This document shows, piece by piece, positions 1 through 6,365 of a stretch of DNA of 11,181 nt. Made by a program: the position numbers and the translations under genes. The notes beneath the pieces are model-generated. The model made no database searches. It was not told where the DNA came from and saw nothing but the letters and a program-made list of their open reading frames with translations. Source of the DNA: a bacterium (lineage in GTDB: Bacteria; SM23-31; JAUVVT01); the NCBI GenBank assembly GCA_030616165.1, contig JAUWXV010000118.1, forward strand, positions 1 through 11,181, given 5' to 3'. How positions within the stretch are numbered: position 1 is the first letter of the stretch; each line of letters opens with the position of its first letter.

Positions 1-266
1 ACAACATGCTCAGAAAATTATACATTTTAATATCGCACGATTGGCAAAAGTTGTCGCACCTGTAGATCTCCGTGGGGGCTATTTTCTAAACTCAAATATT
101 ACTTTTAAAGTTCTTTTTTATTAATTTCATTTTATTTAAATATTTTATTTATTTCAAACTTCTCTTAAAAATTTACTAAATAATTAAAATATAATCAATC
201 TAATTATTTTTTTTTAGCCGATTATAGATTTATAATAAAAAAATAAAAAATTTCATAATTTTTCCC

Positions 267-295
267 TTGACTTTTCCAAAGCATTTTCGTATATT
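267..295 (+). promoter_or_regulatory. sigma70-like promoter with no clear gene downstream
   Basis: TTGACT (267-272) and TATATT (290-295) are separated by exactly 17 bases, each one base off consensus, and preceded by a long A/T-rich tract that could serve as an UP element. Transcription would begin near 302 and run into the palindromes at 360 and 430. The only nearby start with any ribosome-site resemblance is a 22-codon frame (326-394), so the product may be a short RNA, a leader, or nothing. Confidence 0.4.
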
Positions 296-359
296 AACTA
301 ACAGGAAGAACATAAATTAGTATTTATGCTATTTACTCGTAAGATGAAACGTCAAAATG

Positions 360-385
360 TAGAGACATGCCATGGCATGTCTCTA
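360..385. repeat. 26-bp perfect palindrome, TAGRG-end family
   Basis: The left arm TAGAGACATGCCA is followed directly by its exact reverse complement, giving 13 bp with no spacer. It shares its ends (TAGAG...CTCTA) and length with three other palindromes in this window, whose inner sequences differ. No run of T follows, so it is not a normal intrinsic terminator. Confidence 0.85.
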
Positions 386-429
386 ATGAAATAAATATAA
401 TTGTAGAATATAAATTTATGTTAATATTG

Positions 430-455
430 TAGGAACAACCCTCGGGTTGTCCCTA
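430..455. repeat. 26-nt imperfect palindrome, TAGRG-end family
   Basis: Arms TAGGAACAACCC and GGGTTGTCCCTA flank a 2-base TC centre, with a single A/C mismatch (434 against 451). The ends match the palindrome at 360-385 but the core is different and still pairs. Confidence 0.8.
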
Positions 456-845
456 TATAAAGCAAATAATTTGGAATTTTCGCTTTTTAATCTGAAAACG
501 ATATTGTGAAAATCAATGAAAACCAATCAAATGAATATAAGCAGTATAAAATCAATAACTCATATACAAAAAATCAGAAATTTCAAAAAAAATCACCGAT
601 TTTTTCAAATCAGTTTTGGCTTATATCATTGTATTTTATTAAATTACAAATTACTAAATGTTCTCAAAAATGGGAAAAATGAAACTTTTGAGACAAAATT
701 CCCACTAATATGGGAAAATATTCCCCAAAAAAACGTATATTTTAGAAAAAATTACAAAACCATCAAATAACCTCTCAAACAAATTAATTGATTTTAACTT
801 AAAATTTGATTAAGTTTAATAAAACAAGAAAATATGAAAAGTGCA

Positions 846-885
846 ATTTCTAATTCATCCCGAGGTCTCGGGATGAATTAGAAAT
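846..885. repeat. 19-bp hairpin with CCCGAG/CTCGGG core
   Basis: Bases 846-864 pair without mismatch with 867-885 around a GT loop. The inner 14 bases (859-872, CCCGAGGTCTCGGG) recur, with a TA centre, in the palindromes near 5452 and 5558. It lies about 60 bases ahead of the moxR-like gene. Because no T tract follows, it is either a dispersed repeat or a structure in the 5' leader. Confidence 0.85.
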
Positions 886-903
886 AAGTATAAAGTTTCT
901 TTG

Positions 904-929
904 TTTACTTTCTTTTCAAAGAAAGTAAA
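904..929. repeat. 12-bp hairpin next to the moxR ribosome site
   Basis: TTTACTTTCTTT (904-915) pairs exactly with AAAGAAAGTAAA (918-929). It ends nine bases before the AGGAGG ribosome site. As RNA it could stack near the ribosome landing site and affect translation, though it is A/T-rich and may be just another dispersed repeat. Confidence 0.7.
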
Positions 930-937
930 ATCAATAC

Positions 938-943
938 AGGAGG
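938..943 (+). promoter_or_regulatory. Shine-Dalgarno site of the moxR-like gene
   Basis: A perfect AGGAGG. It lies 1 base from a TTG at 945 and 4 bases from the ATG at 948. Both gaps are shorter than usual, but the ATG is much the better choice and gives the family's normal N-terminus. Confidence 0.75.
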
Positions 944-947
944 ATTG

Positions 948-1940
948 ATGGAAAGGAAAAAAGGAAACGACATAGAATCGGTAGAGAGGCTGAAAGAGGC
1001 TCGTGATAAGATTGTTAATGAGATTGGAAAAGTGATAATAGGACAGCGGGAAATAATAGACCAGCTTTTGGTATCGCTTCTTTCGCGAGGTCACTGTCTA
1101 TTAATTGGTGTTCCCGGTCTTGCGAAAACGCTGCTTATCAGTACACTTGCGAAGGTTTTAGACCTTAAATTTTCCCGGATTCAATTTACTCCTGACCTTA
1201 TGCCTTCGGATATAACCGGGACAGAGATAATAGAAGAGGATGTTTCGAGTGGTCGGAAAAGTTTTAAATTTGTTAAGGGTCCAATATTTGCCAATATAGT
1301 CCTCGCTGATGAGATAAACCGAACTCCTCCAAAGACACAGGCCGCTTTGCTTGAGGCAATGCAGGAGCACAATGTTACAGTCGCAGGTGAATCTTACACT
1401 TTGAAAGAGCCGTTTTTTGTTCTTGCCACACAGAATCCCATAGAGCAGGAGGGAACATACCCTCTTCCTGAAGCACAGTTGGATAGATTTATGTTTAATT
1501 TATGGATTGATTATCCGCTGCATTCTGAAGAGATTGATATAGTGAAATCAACGACAGGGGGATATGAGGCAAATCTTAAAAAAGTTTTAAAAGGGGAGGA
1601 TATAATCTTTTTTCAGAACCTTGTAAGGAAGGTGCCGGTTTCTGACAACGTAATAGAATTTGCAGTGAAATTAGTTTCAAATACAAGACCCAATTCTAAT
1701 AATACAATCAAGTTTATAAAAGACTGGATTAGTTGGGGAGCAGGTCCAAGGGCTTCACAGTTCCTTATATTAGGGGCAAAAACCCTTGCTGTACTTGAGG
1801 GGAGAGAATCTCCCGATATAGAAGATGTGAAAAGAATAGTAAAACCTGTGCTGAGACACAGGCTTGTTACAAATTTTAACGCAGAAGCAGAAGGAGTCGG
1901 AGCCGCTGAAATTGTAGATAAATTACTGGAATTAATTTAA
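948..1940 (+). CDS. MoxR-family AAA+ ATPase
   Basis: A 330-residue ATPase of the MoxR class, thought to act as a chaperone that remodels or activates partner proteins, commonly those with von Willebrand A domains. Visible motifs are Walker A GVPGLAKT (54-61), Walker B IVLADE (117-122) followed by [18 protein letters not shown], sensor 1 ATQNP (160-164), the family stretch [14 protein letters not shown] (168-181) and the lid-domain GAGPRASQ (264-271). All key residues are intact and the length is normal. A TTG one codon earlier could also initiate, but ATG 948 with AGGAGG upstream is preferred. The DUF58 gene starts 31 bases after the stop, so the two are probably cotranscribed. Two hairpins lie in the leader. 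Client and cellular role cannot be read from this sequence. Confidence 0.94.
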   Translation: MERKKGNDIESVERLKEARDKIVNEIGKVIIGQREIIDQLLVSLLSRGHCLLIGVPGLAKTLLISTLAKVLDLKFSRIQFTPDLMPSDITGTEIIEEDVSSGRKSFKFVKGPIFANIVLADEINRTPPKTQAALLEAMQEHNVTVAGESYTLKEPFFVLATQNPIEQEGTYPLPEAQLDRFMFNLWIDYPLHSEEIDIVKSTTGGYEANLKKVLKGEDIIFFQNLVRKVPVSDNVIEFAVKLVSNTRPNSNNTIKFIKDWISWGAGPRASQFLILGAKTLAVLEGRESPDIEDVKRIVKPVLRHRLVTNFNAEAEGVGAAEIVDKLLELI

Positions 1941-1971
1941 GGATAACGAGTAAGAAGAGTTTGAATTTATA

Positions 1972-2865
1972 ATGGAAGATTACCGAAAATATTTAAAACC
2001 CGATGTTGTATCCCGCCTTGCGAATATGGAATTGAAGGCGCGCCTTGTTGTTGAGGGTTTTATTACGGGGCTTCATAAAAGTCCATATCATGGATTCAGT
2101 GTGGAATTTGCTGAACACAGACAATATATGCCCGGAGATGAAATAAAAAGAATTGACTGGAAAGTTTATGGAAAGACAGATAGGTTTTATGTTAAGGAAT
2201 ATGAAGAAGAGACAAACTTGAAAAGTTATATTTTACTTGATGCAAGTGGTTCGATGGGCTATACTTCCGAAAAGATAACAAAACTTGAATATGGATGCTA
2301 TCTATCGGCAGCATTAACATACCTGATGCTTTTGCAGAGGGATGCCGTGGGGCTGGTGGTATTTGATAACAAAATAAGAAAATATTTACCACCTCGTTCC
2401 GTTATGGGCTATCTTTATCAAATATTGAAAGAACTTCAAAATACTGAATCCGGAGAGACAACCGATATTAGTGTTATTCTTCATAATATTGCAGAGAGAA
2501 TAAAAAGAAGGGGGCTCATAATTTTGATATCAGATTTGCTGGATGAACCAGAAAAGGTGATAAAAGGATTGAAACATTTCAGACACAGACAGCATGAAAT
2601 CCTTCTCTTTCATATACTCGACCCGCTTGAGGCAGAATTTTCCTTCTCAAAAGACGCTGTTTTCCGGGATATGGAAAACTCCGAGGAGATCAATACTCAG
2701 ACCTGGCATATAAGAAACGAATACAGAAAACAGGTAAGGGAATTTATATTATATTATAAAAGAGAGTGTCGCGAGAATAGAATCGATTATGTTTTTGTAG
2801 ATACTAAAAAGGAGTTTGACCAGGCGCTTTTTAAATATTTAATCAAAAGGAAGAGGATGAGATAA
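1972..2865 (+). CDS. DUF58 / VWA-like protein, MoxR partner
   Basis: A 297-residue DUF58 protein, the standard companion of MoxR ATPases. The family hallmark lies at about 45-75 (EFAEHRQYMPGDEIKRIDWK and the following VKEYEEE). A von Willebrand A-like fold follows, with an apparently complete metal-binding MIDAS: DASGS at 90-94, Thr164-Asp165 in GETTDIS, and Asp188 in LISDLLDEPE. There is no N-terminal membrane segment, unlike the longer DUF58 proteins, so this is the short soluble type. The ribosome site is weak (GAAGAG, 12 bases upstream), which suggests translation depends partly on the upstream gene. The operon stops here, and the next gene is convergent. The membrane VWA and TPR proteins that often follow are missing. 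Biochemical function is not known for this subgroup. Confidence 0.93.
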   Translation: MEDYRKYLKPDVVSRLANMELKARLVVEGFITGLHKSPYHGFSVEFAEHRQYMPGDEIKRIDWKVYGKTDRFYVKEYEEETNLKSYILLDASGSMGYTSEKITKLEYGCYLSAALTYLMLLQRDAVGLVVFDNKIRKYLPPRSVMGYLYQILKELQNTESGETTDISVILHNIAERIKRRGLIILISDLLDEPEKVIKGLKHFRHRQHEILLFHILDPLEAEFSFSKDAVFRDMENSEEINTQTWHIRNEYRKQVREFILYYKRECRENRIDYVFVDTKKEFDQALFKYLIKRKRMR

Positions 2866-2913
2866 ATTTATCTGTATTGATATTATTATGTAATGTTTTC
2901 AAATGTATATTAA

Positions 2914-2941
2914 GGGATTTCTCGACTCCGCTCGAAATGAC
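2914..2941. repeat. dispersed repeat in the convergent gap
   Basis: The stretch GATTTCTCGACTCCGC followed by TCGAAATGACA lies between the convergent DUF58 and pta genes. A diverged copy, interrupted by a 22-bp palindrome, occurs at 5432-5484 (GATTTCTCCACTACG ... GGTCGAAATGATA). No convincing terminator hairpin is visible for either gene in this gap. Confidence 0.55.
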
Positions 2942-2954
2942 ATAAATTGAATCT

Positions 2955-5075
2955 TTACATTTTCTTTTTCTCTTCGTAGTGAGCCTGACATGCAGTAATG
3001 GCAACAGTGTAAACAATTTCATCAGGGGTGCATCCTCTTGATAGGTCGTTTACTGGTTTATTCAATCCTTGAAGTATTGGACCCACTGCGAGTGCATTAG
3101 CAGACCTTTGAACTGCTTTGTATGCGATATTACCGGAATCGAGGTCTGGGAAAATAAATACAGTTGCTCTTCCTGCTACTTTACTTTCAGGCAATTTTAT
3201 TTTTGCAACATCAGGCACAAATGCTGCATCATACTGCATAGGTCCCTCTATTGGCAGGTCGGGTCTTTTTTGTTTAGAAAGTTTTGTAGCATTGATTACC
3301 TTTTCAACCGATGGTCCTACTGCTGATTTACCTGTGGCGTATGAAAGAAATGCAACGTATGGTTCAATTCCAAATGCTTTAGCGGTTTCGGCACTCGTAA
3401 TCGCGATGTCCGCTAATTCTTCAGCGTTTGGGTCTGTAACAACTGCGCAGTCTCCATATACAAGTACTTTCTCTTCAAGACAAATAAAAAATATGCTGGA
3501 AACAACGGAAAGCCCGGGTTTTGTCTTTATAATCTGAAATGCTGGTCTTATGGTATCGCCTGTAGAGTGTATTGCTCCAGAAACTAATCCGTCAGCCTCA
3601 CCGTGATATACCATCATCGTTCCCAAATATACGGGGTCTTTCATCTGGTCAACAGCATATTCTAAGGTTACACCTTTTTTATGTTTTCTTAATTCATAGT
3701 AAATCTCTCCATATTCCTGAATTTTATCAAATGTGAGTGGGTCAATTATATTTGCGTCAGATATGTTAATCCCTAATTCTTTAGCATGGTCGTATATTCT
3801 CTCTTTATCTCCTATTAATGTAATATCGGCTATTTTTTGTTGTAGGATTTTTTCGGCTGCCCGTAGGTTCCTTTCTTCGGGACCCTCGGGCAAAACTATA
3901 TGTTTGTGATATTCAGTTGCAGATTCGATAATCTTATCCAAAAAATCCTGAGGAGTGGCTTTTCGGATTTTCTTTATTTGGAGTGCCTTATGTATTAATG
4001 AGACATCTATATATTTATCCGTGGCTTTATTTATCTGATATATTTTTACTTTATCCTTTGCTCTGATAGTTATGCTCAAGTTGTTAATGATAGTGCCTGT
4101 TGTGAACGTATCTTCTTTTACAGAGAGGATTGGTATCCTGAATTCACCGACTCCGCTTATCAGTTTTTTTATAAGGTTATCAGGCTGTAATCCGCCAGTT
4201 AGAATCATTCCGGAAATATTCGGACAGGTAGATGAAATTTGTGAACACATTGCTGCTAAAAGTATATCTTCTCTGTCGCCGGGTGTGATAATCAGTGTGT
4301 TTTCTCGTATATGTTTAAGAGCATTTCTTGGTTCCATAGCAGCAATAATTGTGTTATCTGGGATGTTTAACAAAAAGTCTTTTCCATAAATAACCTCTGC
4401 ATTGGTTTTCCTAGTGATTTCTTCCATAGTCGGTTTGGGAAGAATTGGAATGTCGGGAACAGCCCCAAAAAATATTAATTTTCTTTCTTCCAGAAACTTC
4501 GGGATGTAATTTAGAATCTGTGCTCTCTGGTGTTCTTCTACTTTATTTAAAATTACACCTATGTAATCACAGTCTTTTTCTTTGAAGGAATTCTCACTCA
4601 TTAGTAGTTCTGAAACAATTTCATCTATTGAGTCTTGAAATTTTCCCTCACACACGAGTATCACTTTTGCATTAAGGCTTTTTACGATGTCGGCATTAAT
4701 ATCGAACTCAAAAGTGGATGCCATCCCTGCACAATCTGTCCCTTCAATAATAATAATATCATTATTTTTTGAAATTTTATCGTAATTTTGTTTAATTTTA
4801 AATAATAATTCGCCTTGTTTATTATGGACAAAATAATCCCTGATTCCACTGAGAGAAAAAGGATTCATTGTTTCAAGAGGTTCTTTTAATTGATAAATTT
4901 CTTTCATAAGTTCAACATCTATGTCGATACTTTTAGTATCCTCATATCTCTGTCCTATAGGTTTAAAAAATCCGATGTGATTGACCAGTTTTCTAAAAGA
5001 ATGAATCAATCCCAGACATATTGCTGTTTTTCCACTGCCGTGATTTATTGATGCTATATAAATACTTTTCTCCAT
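2955..5075 (-). CDS. pta: Phosphate acetyltransferase, long three-domain form
   Basis: Interconverts acetyl-CoA and phosphate with acetyl phosphate and CoA in the cytoplasm. At 706 residues it matches the long Pta architecture. An N-terminal BioD-like P-loop domain (about 1-200) has an intact GSGKT at 13-17. A DRTGG domain (about 210-320) shows GDREDILLAA at 266-275 and ILTGG at 291-295. The C-terminal catalytic PTA domain (about 385-700) shows LPEGPEERNLRAA (395-407), DGLVSGAIHSTGDTIRPA (495-512), GKSAVG (582-587) and NDLSRGCTPDEI (676-687). By recall of the Methanosarcina enzyme, Ser679 and Arg680 are active-site residues; the position of its catalytic Asp316 appears to be Glu686 here. The start is supported by AAGGGA seven bases upstream. 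No acetate kinase gene adjoins it, although pta and ackA are often paired. Confidence 0.95.
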   Translation of the reverse strand: MEKSIYIASINHGSGKTAICLGLIHSFRKLVNHIGFFKPIGQRYEDTKSIDIDVELMKEIYQLKEPLETMNPFSLSGIRDYFVHNKQGELLFKIKQNYDKISKNNDIIIIEGTDCAGMASTFEFDINADIVKSLNAKVILVCEGKFQDSIDEIVSELLMSENSFKEKDCDYIGVILNKVEEHQRAQILNYIPKFLEERKLIFFGAVPDIPILPKPTMEEITRKTNAEVIYGKDFLLNIPDNTIIAAMEPRNALKHIRENTLIITPGDREDILLAAMCSQISSTCPNISGMILTGGLQPDNLIKKLISGVGEFRIPILSVKEDTFTTGTIINNLSITIRAKDKVKIYQINKATDKYIDVSLIHKALQIKKIRKATPQDFLDKIIESATEYHKHIVLPEGPEERNLRAAEKILQQKIADITLIGDKERIYDHAKELGINISDANIIDPLTFDKIQEYGEIYYELRKHKKGVTLEYAVDQMKDPVYLGTMMVYHGEADGLVSGAIHSTGDTIRPAFQIIKTKPGLSVVSSIFFICLEEKVLVYGDCAVVTDPNAEELADIAITSAETAKAFGIEPYVAFLSYATGKSAVGPSVEKVINATKLSKQKRPDLPIEGPMQYDAAFVPDVAKIKLPESKVAGRATVFIFPDLDSGNIAYKAVQRSANALAVGPILQGLNKPVNDLSRGCTPDEIVYTVAITACQAHYEEKKKM

Positions 5076-5117
5076 TATTATTTCCCTTCATGTTTTTTAT
5101 TTTATTAATTTATATCT

Positions 5118-5146
5118 AATTTATTTTAAAAAGTAATTATTGTCAA
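5118..5146 (-). promoter_or_regulatory. sigma70-like promoter for pta
   Basis: On the minus strand a perfect TTGACA (5146-5141) is followed after 17 bases by TAAATT (5123-5118), which matches 4 of 6 consensus positions. Predicted transcription starts near 5111, leaving a leader of about 36 bases before the pta start. Distance and strength both fit a housekeeping promoter. Confidence 0.5.
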
Positions 5147-5357
5147 CTAAAAATTAAACTATTAAAAAATAGTGAAAATTTTAAAAATAATTTATTGTAT
5201 TTTAAAAAAATAGTCCTAAATTGAAATTTGTAATGTATCAAAAATTTCTATTCTATTTCTGTTATTTTTTTCAGAATAAAGATTCAAGACAAATTATTTG
5301 GGCTCGTTACCGAATCATATTAAAACAATTATCCTTATTGTCATTCCCACAAAAGTG

Positions 5358-5505
5358 AGTGTTGCAGAGCTATTTTTTTATCGTTCCGAGTAAATCCCGA
5401 AGGACGAAGTCGAGGAACTTCCAGCTAATTTGAGATTTCTCCACTACGTCCCCCGAGTACTCGGGGGACTTCGGTCGAAATGATACAGAGGTGTTGTGCA
5501 ACACT
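5358..5505. mobile_element. 148-bp MITE-like non-coding element
   Basis: The segment begins AGTGTTGCA (5358-5366) and ends TGCAACACT (5497-5505), a perfect 9-bp terminal inverted repeat. It is flanked on both sides by the 10-base direct repeat CACAAAAGTG, as expected of a target duplication. It has no coding capacity. Inside are a copy of the ATTTCTC...TCGAAATGA repeat (5432-5484) and a 22-bp perfect palindrome (5448-5469). The two AAAA loops sit in the same orientation, which separates a target duplication from a mere extension of the inverted repeats. No matching transposase is in the window, so any mobility would have to be supplied elsewhere. I cannot assign an IS family. Confidence 0.55.
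5448..5469. repeat. 22-bp perfect palindrome with CCCGAG core
   Basis: GTCCCCCGAGT is followed immediately by its exact complement. The inner CCCGAGTACTCGGG (5452-5465) is the core shared with 859-872 and 5558-5571. It interrupts a diverged copy of the repeat also seen at 2914-2941. Confidence 0.85.
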
Positions 5506-5552
5506 CACAAAAGTGGGAATCAAGTAATATTTTGGGGCTAAACAATGTATGG

Positions 5553-5576
5553 ATTCCCCCGAGTACTCGAGGGAAT
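5553..5576. repeat. 24-nt near-perfect palindrome with CCCGAG core
   Basis: ATTCCCCCGAGT and ACTCGAGGGAAT pair with one mismatch (5559 against 5570). The GGATTCCC...GGGAATGACA frame is a different arm set around the same CCCGAGTACTC core as 5448-5469. Confidence 0.8.
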
Positions 5577-5746
5577 GACATCTTGTGTTAATGATGTTTT
5601 GATTATTTCTAAAAAAGTATTTTCGTGAAATCCTATGAAAAAGATTAGAGATGAATGATAATGAAGTTTTAAGACTGACAAAAGGTTTATGAATAGAGCA
5701 GGATAATTATTTAAAATTTTTAAAGAATAAAAAATCAGGATTTAAA

Positions 5747-6331
5747 ATGAAAAAAACATTTTCAGAATTAGTCATTGAGGGTAACTTTACCTTAGTGAAG
5801 GGTTTTTTAATGGGATTTATTTGTGGAGTTTCTCCCGAGTCTAAGTATTTTTTCCATCGAAAGACCGGAATTATCAGGCGGGATACCATATTAGGCCTGG
5901 TGAAAGAATTTTTGGAAGTTGAGGATTATGTTTATATTAGTTTAGAAGATTCTATCATTGATGATTTTAAAAAGGCTGTTGATATGGCAAAAATTAGAAT
6001 CGGCATCCGGATTAAAGATATTAAAAAGATTAAAAGTGCCGAATTCAAGTTTTCTTTTGAGATTTTCAATGAAAAACTTGCAAGTGAATTTAAAGCCATT
6101 TTGTCTAATCCACCTCACGATGTTGAAATTGTTGATGTTAAGCACTTCGAAAAGATTGATAAAGATGCCCCATCAATAGGATACCGCTCAGAAAGACACC
6201 CTTATCATTATAAGGGGAAAGGGATTGTTAAAGGTGACTTTGAAGATGTTGTCGAATTATTTATGAAATGTAAGAGAAGCAAATGTTCGCAATTTCTCGA
6301 ATGCGATGAGATAAATCTTAATTTCGAATAA
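5747..6331 (+). CDS. Hypothetical protein, 194 residues, C-terminal Cys cluster
   Basis: I do not recognise this family. The start is well supported by CAGGA six bases upstream of ATG. The protein is probably cytoplasmic and soluble: it has no signal peptide, and the mildly hydrophobic stretch FTLVKGFLMGFICG (14-27) is too short and glycine-broken for a clear membrane span. Two segments (about 55-95 and 98-133) have alternating strand-helix-strand character that could form ferredoxin-like halves. The C-terminus carries HPYH (151-154) and three cysteines in CKRSKCSQFLEC (175, 180, 186), so a small metal site is possible. Codon use resembles the neighbours. The hydrolase gene starts 34 bases after the stop, which suggests cotranscription. 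Confidence 0.8.
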   Translation: MKKTFSELVIEGNFTLVKGFLMGFICGVSPESKYFFHRKTGIIRRDTILGLVKEFLEVEDYVYISLEDSIIDDFKKAVDMAKIRIGIRIKDIKKIKSAEFKFSFEIFNEKLASEFKAILSNPPHDVEIVDVKHFEKIDKDAPSIGYRSERHPYHYKGKGIVKGDFEDVVELFMKCKRSKCSQFLECDEINLNFE

Positions 6332-6365
6332 GAAAAATTATTCAAAAAGTGAGGGAGTTGAGAAG

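Larger units (their letters stand above)
1..944. other. AT-rich gene-poor leader region
   Basis: I see no convincing gene in this stretch. A reading frame open at the left edge (from base 2 to the TAA at 122-124, 40 codons) could be the tail of an upstream gene, but its sequence matches nothing I recognise. An 84-codon frame at 516-770 has no Shine-Dalgarno site and is dominated by Asn, Lys, Ile and Phe, as expected of translated AT-rich DNA. The region does hold a sigma70-like promoter, two 26-nt palindromes and two hairpins, listed separately. Around 662-693 there is also an 8-bp inverted repeat (TCTCAAAA/TTTTGAGA), and at 712-725 a 5-bp hairpin (GGGAA/TTCCC). Confidence 0.6.
5343..5520. 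repeat. Interrupted ATTCCCAC-AAAA-GTGGGAAT palindrome
   Basis: Joining 5343-5357 to 5516-5520 gives a 20-base hairpin, ATTCCCAC, loop AAAA, GTGGGAAT, with flanks TTGTC and CAA. In the actual sequence this hairpin is split, and its CACAAAAGTG centre is present on both sides of the intervening 148 bases (5348-5357 and 5506-5515). This looks like an old extragenic palindrome that served as an insertion target. Confidence 0.6.
5076..5746. other. Divergent intergenic region, AT-rich then repeat-rich
   Basis: This separates pta (-) from the four-gene + strand run. Positions 5091-5330 are nearly pure A/T-rich sequence holding the pta promoter. Positions 5338-5580 are a cluster of palindromes and a MITE-like element, listed separately. 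Positions 5581-5746 are A/T-rich again. I could not pick out a convincing promoter for the gene at 5747. A 13-codon frame at 5651-5692 is too short and unremarkable to call. Confidence 0.6.

Noticed and set aside
2-124. 40-codon frame open at the left edge
   Set aside because: It could be a gene tail, but nothing in it is recognisable and random frames of this length are common.
326-394. 22-codon frame downstream of the 267-295 promoter
   Set aside because: Its second half is just the palindrome read as codons, and the GGAAG-like ribosome site is too far away. Not reported as a gene.
516-770. 84-codon frame in the AT-rich leader region
   Set aside because: No ribosome site, composition typical of translated A/T-rich DNA, no recognisable motif, and it crosses small hairpins.
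3118-3537. 139-codon frame on + inside pta
   Set aside because: Shadow of the strongly supported minus-strand pta reading frame.
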